From the NCBI GenBank assembly GCA_964020085.1, contig OZ026604.1, positions 26,590,697 through 26,654,696 of the forward strand: 64,000 bases of DNA, read 5' to 3'. Shown piece after piece: positions 41,761-52,320 of this stretch; the stretch's first letter is position 1, and each line of letters opens with the position of its first letter. The notes below the pieces were generated by a model, which did no database searches, had not been told where the DNA came from, and saw nothing but the letters and a program-made list of their open reading frames with translations. Origin of the DNA: Micromussa lordhowensis. Lineage: Eukaryota > Cnidaria > Anthozoa > Scleractinia > Lobophylliidae. The translations under genes and the position numbers were made by a program.

Positions 41761-42330
41761 GAAGTTAACGCAGCGTTGAAAATGTTAGCAAAGCATGAAA
41801 ACTTAACATTGTTTGCTTGGGTAGCAAAGGTTGTTCAAATATGATTTGTTGATCATGTTTGCACATGTTGGAAACTGCAGGCAAATGTAATAATTGACCC
41901 ATATTGTTTTGTGTTGCAAATATAAGAAAACGTTTAGTATTTAACACATTTGCTTATGTAGCAAATGTTACCAAACCCTTTATTTTGAACAATCTTGTTG
42001 GAGGGCGGCAAATTTCATCAAACTCTTAATATTGGGAAACTTTGCTTGGAGCGGCAAATATGGTCCAAATCTAAGTCTTGAAAAAGTTTGCATGGGGTGG
42101 CAAATGTGATCAAACTCTTAGAGTTGAACATGTCTGCTCGGATAGCAAATATGAACGAAGTCAAAGTTTAAACAAGTTTCCCAAATGTGATCAAACTCTC
42201 ACTATTGAGCGGGTTTGCTCAGGTATAACAATTAACAATTATAATCAAAGTCCAAGTTTTGACCAACTTTGCTTCAGGGGGCAAAATGTGCTAAAACTGT
42301 AAATTTGGAGAAAGTCTGCCGAGACGGAAA
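41761..42330 (+). repeat. Degenerate ~46-bp minisatellite
   Basis: A degenerate tandem repeat with the theme TTTGCTTGGGTAGCAAATGT followed by GATCAAACTCTTA and ATTGAACAAG. GCAAAT boxes fall at about 41961, 42008, 42054, 42100 and 42145, a spacing of 45-47 bp, with less regular copies on either side. It is unrelated in sequence to the large satellite. Confidence 0.7.
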
Positions 42331-42758
42331 ATAACCCAAGTAAAGAGTCAAACTCAAAGATAATTCAGCAGTTACATTTCTTTTATAACCATTTTGTTTA
42401 TTTATTCATACTCTGTTCACTGAGAGAAAAACAATAACAATTTACAAACCATGAAAACAGCTGTTTTCACAATTTTTTTCGTTTTTTGCTATTTCACAAT
42501 CTGGTCACAAGATAACAGTAAATATTATATAATATAATGTACTATATGAGTTAGTCTCTACTCAATTGTCAATCAGATGATAACTATAAAATAGCCCATC
42601 AGAGAAGTATAGACACCTGGGAGAACAGATTGCTGAAGGTGCTCCCTGGTTAAATAAAGCTCATTATCATTCGTTATTAGTTGAGCTTTCTCATAGTTTC
42701 CTCAAACCTGTTTAAAAAAAGAAGCCTTTTCGGTTTGGAGTACTCAAAAACGGCTTAA
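42331..42758. other. AT-rich intergenic DNA, no gene seen
   Basis: Low-complexity AT-rich sequence without a convincing open frame. CTCCCTGGTTAAATAAAGCTC near 42640-42660 looks like a retroposon tail, but nothing diagnostic precedes it. Confidence 0.4.
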
Positions 42759-42762
42759 TTAA

Positions 42763-42976
42763 CCCTTTCACTCCTAGACCAATTTTATCATGACAATGTA
42801 AGTATTTACTCAAATTGTTTGTTTGAGGACGAAATCCTGTGATTACTATTCTAATGAAAGTTTTTTAGCAAACTGCTTACTACTATTTGTTGATTAAGAT
42901 TTTACCAAAAGAATTTTAAATTCTGAGGAGTGATGGGTGGGGGGAGGAGTTTTCTCCTCCCTTAGGAGTGCCAGGG
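42763..42976. mobile_element. MITE with TTAA target site (piggyBac-like)
   Basis: A 214-bp element flanked on both sides by TTAA (42759-42762 and 42977-42980). The terminal inverted repeats are CCCTTTCACTCCTA on the left and the complement of TAGGAGTGCCAGGG on the right. TTAA duplication with CCC...GGG termini is the signature of piggyBac-type elements. There is no coding capacity, so it is nonautonomous. Confidence 0.7.
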
Positions 42977-45195
42977 TTAATTTTTTTCTACCACGTGTTT
43001 ATCCTAAAGTGTTTTACGAAACCTTTTATCATCAGAAATACCACTTTATTATCTGTTTTATATATAACTGAGTCAATGGCATTTTAAGAACAAGTAATTT
43101 AGATAGCTAGTAAAAGCAGCATGAAAGAAAAAAATTATAGCATTCAATCTTTGATTTGTACTCAGCTGTAAAAAACAAATTACAATCATTATGAAACTAT
43201 TTACATCACTAAAATTATTAACGCACTAATTAAGGTGGGAAAAGACATAAGGTATATTCCATTACTTCGTAAAACAATAAGAAAACCTCAAGAAATGATA
43301 CTTCATTTGATATGTGAATATTCTACACATCCTCTTTGAACAAGTTTTAATCATTTACACAACTGCAAGTGGGCACTCAAGTAATTGCTTATCAATTATG
43401 TCACAAATAGGTAAGCTGAGTACCACTCTGTTTTTCAATGAATACCATACTCTAAATGTAATCAGTATTAAAAGAAAGAACAGTGATTTTTTGGGGATCT
43501 ACCTTTCACTAATGCACAAAAAAACATACTGAATGTCAGGAAAATGACCATCTTCATGAGAAAGATGTAGTGACTTAGGTGACCCTGTGCAGATGTAAGA
43601 ATCATCCACACAACTTTTCATTATCAAAAAATAATATAATTTCAACATATCAAAATCTTTTAGATTTCTTACAAGTTTAGGTGCACTAATTATACTCATG
43701 GTTGATGTTTGGCCTGCTAAGCAAATGCTTGAGGTGGATCCTTTTGATTAATACTTTGATGAATCTCCTGGTATTTCCCTTGTTGTAAGAAATATAAAAG
43801 ATCATAAAAACAACTGACACTTCACAGCTTAAGTATTCCAAAACATAATTATTTCAACAGCACCTTATCATTGTACTGTTGTTGGTTATGGATGAATATA
43901 CATGTTTGATCTAGCCTAAAATAATACCGTTATTGCTGTTTCTCATTCCTCTTTGTCACCAAGGCCATGATTCAATTATTGTCTGATTTTGGCCTCAAAA
44001 ATATTCCATACTGTAAATTAGGTTTCTAAATCCTTAATCGACCAAGTACATGTAATCATGAGGTTCTGTATATACACTGTAAACTTGTTTAAGTGTTGTT
44101 TTTCCCTGTCAGATTAGTTTAAAATCACTTTTGCTTGTGTCAATTTATTTGTTATCCCTTTTATAAAAGTAAATGATCAGCTTATTTATTGCTTTTGAAG
44201 TATGGTGTTTGCCTTAAATAACTGGTATGGCACTCTTCACCTTCAACAAGACTTTCTTTTTTTTTTAACAATTCTGATTATCATGACAGTACCAAGGGTG
44301 GCTAGCCAGCACACACAACAACAATAAATTTATTGATCATATACTTAACATGTATGTTCATGGGCCATTACTGTCCTCAATGGTAATTTGAGATTTAAAG
44401 TCCTAAAATTCATGAACTTTCAAAGGTTATAACAACCACAGACTTGGTGGGCTGTTAAACTTGACGAGATACATGTATGTGCTCATGAAATATTAGATCT
44501 GGCAAACTACGAGCTTCTTTACCTCTCTTCAAGATGAAAACCACTGAAATCATCTTTCTCAGACAGAGTGCTATACACTTTTTGCATGGTACATGTATGC
44601 TTAAAAAGAAATAAATGTCATTAGAATGTGCATCATTTTTCTCACTAATTGTATCGGTAAGTGGAGAAAGTAATGTCAAACACTTTGATTCACTTGCAGA
44701 GTCACTTAAGACCAGTTTAACCAATCTGCAAACTGATACTCTCAGACTGGTCTGGTATACAATGCAAATATTTCAGCTCTGCACGTGACTTACTGGTCCC
44801 ATTTACAATGTATAGTGACACCACCAATCTGATGCATAAATGAAATAGGACAGTATTTTTTTTTGCCATGGTCTAATCCACACAAGAGATAATCATAATG
44901 TATTGGACAGGTAAACATATACATGTACATGTATCTAGATAGCAACATAATTCCTTTCTCCTATCAACCTTTTAAAGTGCCCTAAATTGAATTTCAAAAA
45001 GAATTCCAAATTTCATTTTGTACAGGACTGAAAACAAAAAGTGGGTAAAATGTACTATTTGCTTTGTATGATTCTACACACTAGGGGCTGTCATAGTTAT
45101 CATTGAAATCCCAAAACCACGGGAAAATGTAACACTGACCCGGGTCAACTGACCCCCTAACAAACCCCCTTAAAGAATCAATGGGTTATCCCTTG

Positions 45196-45251
45196 CAATA
45201 TTATTAGTGAGAGCTATCCACCACCACCAATATTATTAGTGAGGGCTATCC
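45196..45251 (+). repeat. Short direct duplication (24 bp at 32-bp spacing)
   Basis: Two copies of CAATATTATTAGTGAG followed by R and GCTATCC, at 45196-45219 and 45228-45251, separated by ACCACCAC. They differ at one base. A local duplication with no function evident. Confidence 0.7.
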
Positions 45252-45338
45252 TGAGTCAGTGCTATTCACTGATATTTTATCTCTTAGGTTTTAGGTTAAT
45301 GCCAGACCCCATAAGCGGCAACGCTTTAAATACCATCG

Positions 45339-45366
45339 TGTTGAAATAAAAGTTGTTGTTGTTATT
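45339..45366 (+). repeat. Retroposon-like tail with GTT microsatellite
   Basis: TGTTGAAATAAAAG followed by repeated GTT and TATT resembles the 3' end of a SINE-like retroposon. I cannot identify a matching body or target duplication. Confidence 0.3.
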
Positions 45367-45674
45367 CAGGCTAACTGGAATGATATTTTTGGCTAACCAT
45401 ATAGTGCTTTTAAATTATTCAATTTCAACTGGTAAAATTGACAAGTATTGCAGAGGCCTGATAGCATTCCAGTTAGCTTGAATAACACTCTGATTAGCCT
45501 AAATAGCACTGACCTGATGGTGGTTAGCCTCCAAAACCTTTCAGCACCTTTAAAAAAATCAGAAACCCTTCAAGCTATGATGTTTCTTTGAACAAAAATC
45601 TTACCCCCTTTAGCAAAAACTCACCATCTTTAGGTGAGTGGGGGTCCAACAGAAAGTGGAACGTCCCACAGTAA

Positions 45675-45914
45675 GGGCCTGTTCAGCAATCATGATATTT
45701 CATGATAGTTGACGATAGTTTCAACTACCATGCATGATTTAATATGAACTATCATTCACTATCATCAACTATCACTGACTATCATGCAGTTTGGACATGT
45801 TCAAATTCGACATGATAGTTTTCGATTGTTAGTTCTTTTTCCGTTTGGCCAAGCGGATTATAGTGCATGATATTTGGAACTATCATCAACTATCATGGCC
45901 GTTTGAATGGGCCT
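45675..45914. mobile_element. MITE with TAA target site (PIF/Harbinger-like)
   Basis: A 240-bp noncoding element bounded by TAA (45672-45674, 45915-45917). The left end GGGCCTGTTCA pairs imperfectly with the complement of the right end TGAATGGGCCT. The interior is packed with ATGATAGTT and AACTATCAT in both orientations, so the transcript would fold strongly. A three-base TAA duplication with GGGCCTGTT-type termini points to PIF/Harbinger. Confidence 0.65.
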
Positions 45915-46069
45915 TAAAGACCCTCTTACAATGCTTCCTCTGTAATCGGACAGCATGTGTAAAACACAAAGGTTTGCATAGTAACAACAACTGAAATTCC
46001 AAAAGTCTTACTCAAATATTTATTAGTCATATGTTTTTGCCATTCAAATTTGAAATCTAAGACGAACTT

Positions 46070-46245
46070 AAGAATTGGTTCATGCTTAGCGTGCGTATAC
46101 CGAGTTATGGATGCACACGAGAAGTTTGGAGAGCACGATGGAAGAAGCGCAAGAGTTGCTCAAGGTGCAGCTGAGAGCAACTCTAGCTTCTTGAGTGCTC
46201 TACAAACTTCCCAAGTGCATGAACCAAAAGCATGAACCAATTCTT
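46070..46245. mobile_element. Foldback/MITE with perfect 18-bp terminal inverted repeats
   Basis: AAGAATTGGTTCATGCTT at 46070-46087 is exactly complementary to 46228-46245. A second pair of imperfect arms lies inside (GAAGTTTGGAGAGCAC against GTGCTCTACAAACTTC). The element would form a long hairpin. A 61-codon open frame across it follows from the repeat and is not a gene. Confidence 0.75.
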
Positions 46246-46986
46246 TTATAACATGGCCATAACAACTTGAGCACAAAACATGTTTTATTTCGGATTGACC
46301 ACAATTAGTTCTCACAATGCATGGCAAAGGAAAACAAAGGTCTCTATTATCCTAACACAACACAATCAGTTTAGCAACAGTTGAATGAAAATAAGGTCTC
46401 TAAAATTGTCAATAAAAAATTTGCTTCATCAAATTAATCAAAATTATAATGAAAACATAGCCAAACAAAGTACAAATACTCAGTGAAAATGGAGACAAAC
46501 AAAGTCAAAATACTCACATTGAAGTAAACATCTTTGCCAGGCAAAAGTCAAAGGCTCGAAGTAGGGTTTGGATTGTTCAGAATAATCTTCACATTGCCAA
46601 AACTTAAACAAAAAGAACTCGCACTAAACTCGAAGGAAATTTTGCAGCTGAAATGAAACTGCACACATCATTTTATTGTGCACGGCTGTGCGTCCATAAA
46701 GATATTGTTCATGATGGCTCAATAGGATTAAGATAGGACTAGCATGCATACTATGTTATAATTACTAGTGTAAAGAAGCAACAAGGTAACTCTTCTAAAG
46801 GCTATGGTTTAGAAGTTTATTTCATTGCTTCTTCGATGGAGCAAGTTACAAAATTATAAGATATCGAGTGTAGATTTTTTGGCTCTCAATTGCCACACAA
46901 ACCTTTATATTTTACACAGGAGAGCTAGCACAATTTACCCACGATGCATTTAGTACCTGGATTACTTCGCTCTCAAGATAATTTAA
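46246..46986. other. AT-rich intergenic/intronic DNA, no gene supported
   Basis: No convincing gene. On the minus strand GGCAAAGATGTTTACTTCAA followed by TGTGAGT near 46520 looks like a splice donor, but neither frame upstream of it forms a coherent exon continuing from the exon at 47996-48132. Confidence 0.35.
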
Positions 46987-47745
46987 GGCCCTGTTTACAA
47001 GCAGGTAGGGTAGCCCAAGTGCTAGGGTTACCCTAGCAAGATAACCCTAGCAAGAGGGTTACCCTGGCACTTGCGCATTTATTATTTTCAATGACGTATT
47101 TACAAGACAGCTAGCCTAAAGGTTACCCTAGCACTGGGGTAACCCTAGCTGCTAGAGTTACCCTGGCACTAGCCTAAGAGTAATTCTCAGGGGGTTCATT
47201 AAGGGTCAGGCACCGGGCAAATTGACCGGCTGTGAACGAGACTTAGCCATCAATTCTGCGGCTGTTTTCGTCTTCTCTTCTTACTTTCTTTCATAAGAAA
47301 AACTAAAAATGCCCGGCTGAAAACCCCCACTAACGTCCTGCACAAAAACTTAATGAAACCCCTGAACTCTAGCTACCTTGTAAATGCTCTGCTTGGGACA
47401 ACCCAACCAACAGTACCCGAAACAACTCTATTTTGGCTCTCAAAAGCAAAATATAAACACAACACCGACAAAATCAGTGAATTATGACCCAGGAAACATC
47501 AGGTTATTTCACAATTTGTCATATTTTTGCTTTGGAATTAAATTATTCTCCAGTTTTGTTATCTGTTCGTGCTTTTACTTTAACACAAGGTAACAGAAGC
47601 GCAACAAGCGTAAAGTTGTCTCGGACAGCACCCTACGTGTAAATTTTGCTTGTAAACCCTGGCTATCTTTCAACTCTCTGCCAATCCCCTCCCTAGCCCT
47701 ACGGCCTGCCACGCAGGCTAGTGTTACCTCCTTGTAAACAGGACC
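46987..47745. mobile_element. Nonautonomous DNA transposon with GGYCCTGTTTACAAG termini
   Basis: The left end GGCCCTGTTTACAAGCAGGT and the complement of the right end, GGTCCTGTTTACAAGGAGGT, form ~20-bp terminal inverted repeats enclosing 759 bp without a transposase. The left half holds several CTAGGGTTACCCTAGC-type words in both orientations. These resemble telomeric CCCTAG motifs but are too irregular to be telomere. No clean target duplication was found. Confidence 0.65.
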
Positions 47746-47995
47746 AATTACATTATTTGATTTTTCTGATATATTTTGTTAATGATTAGGCGAACTGAAA
47801 GAAAGCATGATAACGAGAAGATGGAAATGTATCTAAGCCTACAGCATTAAAGCTTTAGAAATCGGGCATATAATCGATAATTGCAGTTTGAATAAAAAAT
47901 ATCTATGGCGTCGACAGCGCGGAACTATTAACCGTCGATAACAAAGTCAAGAGTTTGCAATTCTCAAAACATTAAAGTACTTTCGAAATACTTAC

Positions 47996-48132
47996 CCGAC
48001 AACTTGGGGGAACTTAGACTTTCTGCTTTTTACGTAGCAGTCGGCTGTGACTGTTTTGTTCTCCGCTATAACTTTCTTATTTTGCAGTGTTCTCTCCAGA
48101 AGAGCAGCTTGATCGTCGGTAATCTCCGCCAT
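47996..48132 (-). CDS. First coding exon of an unidentified host gene
   Basis: On the minus strand an ATG in good Kozak context (TTGGAAATGGCGG) at 48132-48130 opens 45 codons plus two bases and then meets a strong splice donor, GGGTAAGT, at 47996/47995. The peptide begins MAEITDDQAALLER and is charged and helix-prone, with a basic KSRKSKF segment near its end. There is no signal peptide. The donor leaves phase 2. The next exon would lie at lower coordinates, possibly beyond an intron carrying the transposons at 46.0-47.7 kb, and I could not identify it. I do not recognise the protein. The exon call rests on Kozak, open frame and donor together. Confidence 0.55.
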
Positions 48133-50429
48133 TTCCAACCATCAGCTAGCAATAATTTATGCAACATATCGTGGCGCGCAAATACTAATTTACACCCTTG
48201 GCACGGGAGGTAAGGGAGAAGTGTTCATGGCAGTCGAGAGTGTTTCGCCTTCATTTTCATTACAACCATGCAATATATTAGCTACGAAGCTGTTTTAGTG
48301 TTTGTTAAAGACGAATCTACTCTCCGAAAGCAGTGTAAGACTGGAGTAATTGCATATATTGTAGACTAGCCCAGCCCTGGTTAGTAAATATAAGTCACGC
48401 AACGAGTCAAGGACGGCAGTAAGTTGTGTCAGCGGCTTTGTTTAATTTCGCGGGGATCGGGAGCGGGGAGCGCGGGAAATATCGCTTGCAGAAAATCGGT
48501 CTTTGCTTGTAGCTTCGGCACATGTAATTTGCCATATTAGAGACGTATCAGGGACAATACTATAAAGAAAAGAAAGCGACCGCTCAAAGAACGAAAGAAA
48601 CGAAAGCGACGGCAGCGGCTTTTGGAATAAAAGAACGGAGAAGATGCGAGACTTGTGGCCGAATAGCTTAATGAAGAAACAAAGGTATGGAACGGCAGCG
48701 GGAAACGTACGCCTACCTTTCAAGAAAGTACTATGGTGTCGGAAATCAATATACATGCCTGAACAGTGAAAGGTAGGAATCGATCGTCCTGTGTTTATAA
48801 TAAGAACGTGCTTGTTAAATGTTGATGTTGTTGAGCTGCTGTATAGGCTTATGTTAGAACATTAAGCTTACTTCAATGTATAATAATTCATTCCTCTCTC
48901 TCTAATCGCTGATTTTCCTGTGTTTGAAAGAGCAGCGATTCTGTAGGGTTTTATTAACTTTTCAATAAGCGTGGATAGCCAGGTCAAATAATGTACATGT
49001 ACCAGTCGAATCGAAGCTTCAACATCCCCCCCCCCGGGCATACCATGGGCATTTGACGCCTTTTCTTGCCCGGGAGGGAGCGAATTTGATCACCACTCAT
49101 AGGGGGTGGGGAATTTGATCGTTAGCCTCGATGTCATAGTACGAGTCGCGCTGATTCCACGTGGGTTGATAAATCATGGCGGAGACGTCAAACTTTGATG
49201 AATTCAATTCTAAGGGTTACCTGTAGTCTTTACACTTGCAGACAGTGTACCTATTAATACACATAAACTTATTTTCATTTTGCTGCTGTAATTTACTTTT
49301 GTTGATGACAATGGATGCTTTAAAGTGCTATAAGCTCTAAGCAACAACTTTTTTGGAAATATATAATGCCAGTTTTGGTTCATGGGCCCTTGTTTTAAGA
49401 GTTATTTATTTTACATAATTTGATCAGCCAGAAATGGTATGTGACCGAGTTAAAATGAATTTGGCCGGTCATCGTTTCCGGAGACCCTCCAGAAATTATT
49501 TCGAGCCCTGTCAGGGAAGTCATTTTGGAAACATATAGATCATATTGAGATGGTAGGGGTTTTCCCTGTGCTTTACAGTTCAGACAGTTCACACAGCAGT
49601 TAAGTCAGAGGTTTTTGCACTCATCCTCGGTACAAAAACCTACCAATCTCACCAGTAAAATAAAAAAAAGTATACAAAAGCCATCAAACAAAGTAGAGCA
49701 GGAAATCAATAGCACCAAAACAAAGAAAAACGTCAGAAGTAAAGTTCTTACACCGAGGTAAACCAGCTTTTTGAGGATAACAGTATTTCATGACCCATGA
49801 TTGGCCTTCATTTTTTCCCCTAAATGTGAAATGACCGATTTTTGTTTCGCTAATTGTGATCTGTCCAGTATCTGTGAGTCACAATTCACAAAATAATTAT
49901 CTGTTACTTAAATGAGAATTAATAATTGTTTTGTTAATTGTGGACCATGATTCTGAATTCTTTTTTGGTATTAAGTGAGATTGGCAATGCCAATTTTTGT
50001 GTTGACAGAGAGGGGGGGGGGGGACGGGAAAGGACTGTTTTATTTTAAGTGAAACGTGATCTAGACCCCCTGTTTACCACTCTTGTTTTTATCTTTAGAA
50101 ACATTTCCAACAGTTCTCATGGATAGAATATGCAGACCTTTTTACACATATCAGACTTGTCTATGTTTCCTACATGTATGTGATCACTATGTGTACATTG
50201 CTCATCTGGTCTTAAGCCAGAGTGAAAAATTTGGCTATGAATTGTGAGGGCATTGACTTAGACTAGCAGAAGGGCAACCTCTCACTTGCATGTAGTTGAG
50301 TTTCTACATTGTCACCCTTGCTTTGCTTGAGGACTACTGTCATTGCAACTGTGTAATTTGCCCAGATATGTGTGGCTGATTTTACCTTTGTTTTCATCAA
50401 ATACAGGTGTTTAAAGAGAAGCCCATTCA
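48133..50429. other. Possible promoter-proximal host DNA, then intergenic; no further gene supported
   Basis: The first ~650 bp, upstream of the minus-strand exon, are richer in CG (GCGGGGATCGGGAGCGGGGAGCGC near 48450-48473) and may be its promoter. A purine-rich GAAAG stretch follows near 48570-48605. Farther right there is an 11-base C run near 49027, a 13-base G run near 50011 and AT-rich sequence. Open frames here are short and lack recognisable motifs. Confidence 0.4.
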
Positions 50430-51077
50430 GGCACACATTGCAGAGATTGACCTTAGCCTATGAGAGGCTCTAAGTGATAAAGATGAGAGCAGCTACCTTG
50501 GTTCAGGTATGTTTGGTTCCAGCCAGAAAATGTTTTAACGATGCACACCTGTAGCTTTTCCTCTGCTACTTCAGAAGATGTTGAAAGAGAAGCCATGATA
50601 ATGATGTCATTGCAACACCAAAATACTCCCTTACCTTAAAGGATCTCAACAGAACCAAGTCCTAAACTATTAGCCATGAGTGACATTAACGATAAAGCAT
50701 TTACAATGTACAGTGCCCTGCATAGCAAGTCACTACATCTTTCATAAGCAATTTGGTGCAGCATAACACTGCAGCTGGCTCAAACAATTTCACATCTGCA
50801 TTCCAGAGGGTTTATTCTCTGAGACATTAAATTGGACAATGTGCTTGTTTCATTTTGGAAGAATAAATACATGTACTGAGCAGTCTAGATTGATTTTGGG
50901 AAGTGCATAACAACAGCTGCTGTCAAACTCCTCCCCCATGAAGAGCAACAAGAATACCACAAGAAGCATGCTCACATAGCTCCAGGAATAGTATCTGGAC
51001 CAAGTAAACCTTCTCCTGCAAGTGATGTTTACTCCTTTGGAAGAATGGCTTCTATTTTTGCCAAAAAATGTGAAAGT
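50430..51077 (+). pseudogene. Decayed protein-kinase-domain remnant
   Basis: Three separated plus-strand pieces occur in kinase-domain order. Near 50491-50508 the frame reads SYLGSGMFGS, like the Gly-rich ATP loop (GxGxFG). At 50574-50633 it reads EDVEREAMIMMSLQHQN, like helix C with its Glu and the following LxHxN. At 50973-51075 it reads HIAPGIVSG then SPASDVYSFGRM, like the APE motif (E replaced by G) and subdomain IX. The HRD and DFG motifs are not visible between them, and in-frame stops occur (TGA at 50461). It therefore looks like a pseudogene or a badly degraded retrocopy. It ends where the viral terminal sequence appears to begin. The kinase assignment is by motif only. Confidence 0.5.
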
Positions 51078-51321
51078 AGTGTAGGAAATGGGGGAACTAG
51101 GACATTTCTGGATTTTACGCATCTCAGCGTAGTTAGTGTAAAAATCTGAGTCTAAAATATATGATATAATACACTGAAACAGCGTGGTTATGCGTAGGTA
51201 GTGTAAGTAGCGTAGATATCGTAAAAATTAGACATACTATTTTACGCACAAAAATGCCTGAAATGCGTAGGATAGTGTAGGATATAGTAAAATTTAGATT
51301 GTTCTCACGATGCGTAATTTT
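51078..51321. repeat. Candidate left terminal inverted repeat of the viral element
   Basis: Between the kinase remnant and the stop codon of the VLTF3-like gene lie ~240 noncoding bases with recurring GCGTAG (51127, 51192, 51210, 51265) and AGTGTA (51078, 51135, 51200, 51274) words. Maverick/Polinton elements end in long inverted repeats commonly starting 5'-AG, and AGTGTAGG at 51078 is a plausible terminus. The other end is outside the window, so neither the boundary nor the six-base target duplication can be verified. The exact start is uncertain by tens of bases. Confidence 0.45.
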
Positions 51322-52310
51322 TTAAGACTTGATAAATTTCCAACCAGCGTTCTCACCACCTAGATGTTCACAGATTTTTTTCCAAATTTTATCATGTTCA
51401 TAGAGTTTTAAACGATCTTTATACAATTTTAGCTTTGGTAAAAATTCATTATATCCAAGTATTTGACAAAATTTATAAATGATATATGAATAGGAAAAGA
51501 AATTTCTTCTATTTTTACCTTTAAATAATTCAAATGGCTCCTGAATTTGTAAAAACCTCATTTTCATTTTTTCTTCCATTATAGAAGTCATTTGTAATGG
51601 AGGTATTTTTGTTATTCTATACAATATTTGGGTGGTATGATTATAATAATTTAATTTACGATGTTTTTTAAGATGTCTTTTGATATCTGATTCAGTTAAC
51701 TTTTCCAAAGAATTTTCCATCCTTTCACGAATGATTTCTTTGAAAATATTATTAATAACATCTTCTGAGACTTTAAAACTTTCTTTGCCTTGGATATTGG
51801 CTAAACAGTCACAAAAATGATTATATCTTTTGTAATCATTTTCTGCGGTTTTTATAGATGATTTTTCTGGATTTGTTGAGACATTTATGCTTATTCCACA
51901 ACTTAGACAAGTACTTATCCCTTCATCGACGTTCAATACTCGAAATTTTTCACATGTATAACAATAGTTATCTTCATTTATATTATTTTCACTGTATTGT
52001 AGTTCATCAGGGAAGATATTATATTTATACCTTTTATAATAAGAATTATCAACAACAAAATGTTTTGCTCTATTTTCTGTATGTAAAAAAAGTAAAATAG
52101 CATTCTTTAATAAATAACTAGTACGAAGATTTTTGATATCATTTATTTCATTTTCTAACCTTATTTGTTCAATTTGATCAATTCTAGAATAATCTTTTTT
52201 GATGGATAAATTTAGAATTTTTTTTTTAAATCTGGTATTTTTTTTTCTTTGAGAACAATTTCTGAAATTTTTTTACGATGTAGATTGCCAATGGTCTCTT
52301 TGTTCATCAT
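51322..52310 (-). CDS. VLTF3-like viral late transcription factor, frame interrupted at an A10 run
   Basis: The long C-terminal frame runs from the A10 run to 51322. It holds a zinc ribbon (CYTC, then CLSCG about 20 residues later, at ~51966 and ~51908) and then the hallmark core of poxvirus/NCLDV late transcription factor 3: YNHFCDCLANIQGKE, an LKKHRKLNYYNHT segment, RNFFSYSYIIYKFCQILG and a C-terminal KIWKKICEHLG. Its first ATG-like codon inside the frame is only TTG (51936), so it does not start there. Upstream, ATGATG at 52310 opens 32 codons in a different frame that stops at 52212, just past ten A residues (52218-52227). The simplest reading is one gene with a frame break at the homopolymer, whether slippage, assembly error or mutation. 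The factor would be expected to activate late viral genes. Only a weak AT-rich motif precedes its ATG. Confidence 0.8.
52218..52227 (-). other. A10 run at frame break in the VLTF3-like gene
   Basis: Ten consecutive A residues on the coding strand, at the point where the ATG-initiated frame and the long VLTF3-like frame are offset. Compare the A10 run before integrase and the A17 run before protease. Confidence 0.8.
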
Positions 52311-52320
52311 AATAATTAAT
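52311..52320 (-). promoter_or_regulatory. AT-rich sequence abutting the VLTF3-like start (weak)
   Basis: ATTAATTATT directly precedes the ATG. It resembles the TATATA motifs of the other genes only loosely. Confidence 0.3.

Larger units (their letters stand above)
42981..45671. other. AT-rich host intergenic or intronic DNA, no gene supported
   Basis: About 2.7 kb of AT-rich sequence on which I could find no convincing exon. The open frames present are short and lack domain motifs, Kozak context or splice sites. It includes ACAACAACAATAAATTTATT near 44320, resembling an inverted retroposon tail, and palindromic TACATGTACATGTA near 44920. It could be intron or 3' flank of the minus-strand gene whose first exon is at 47996-48132. 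Confidence 0.4.

Noticed and set aside
44455..44724. 89-codon minus-strand frame in AT-rich DNA
   Set aside because: No motif, no splice signals and no coding bias I could see. Possibly 3' UTR or intron.
46050..46235. 61-codon plus-strand frame
   Set aside because: It lies inside a hairpin-forming MITE and reflects the inverted repeat.
47020..47180. Interstitial telomeric repeats
   Set aside because: CCCTAG/GGGTTA words are irregular, in both orientations and confined to one inverted-repeat transposon.
48442..48756. 104-codon minus-strand frame
   Set aside because: No domain, poor start context and biased composition from the purine-rich tract on the opposite strand. More likely promoter or UTR DNA.
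41413..51077. tRNA or other small RNA genes
   Set aside because: I scanned by eye for A/B-box pairs and cloverleaf arms and saw none that held up.
50850..51122. 90-codon minus-strand frame
   Set aside because: It is antisense to the kinase-like remnant and runs into the viral terminal repeat.
51322..51936. VLTF3-like gene starting at 51936
   Set aside because: That codon is TTG. The frame continues upstream through the first half of the zinc ribbon, so the start must be farther 5'.
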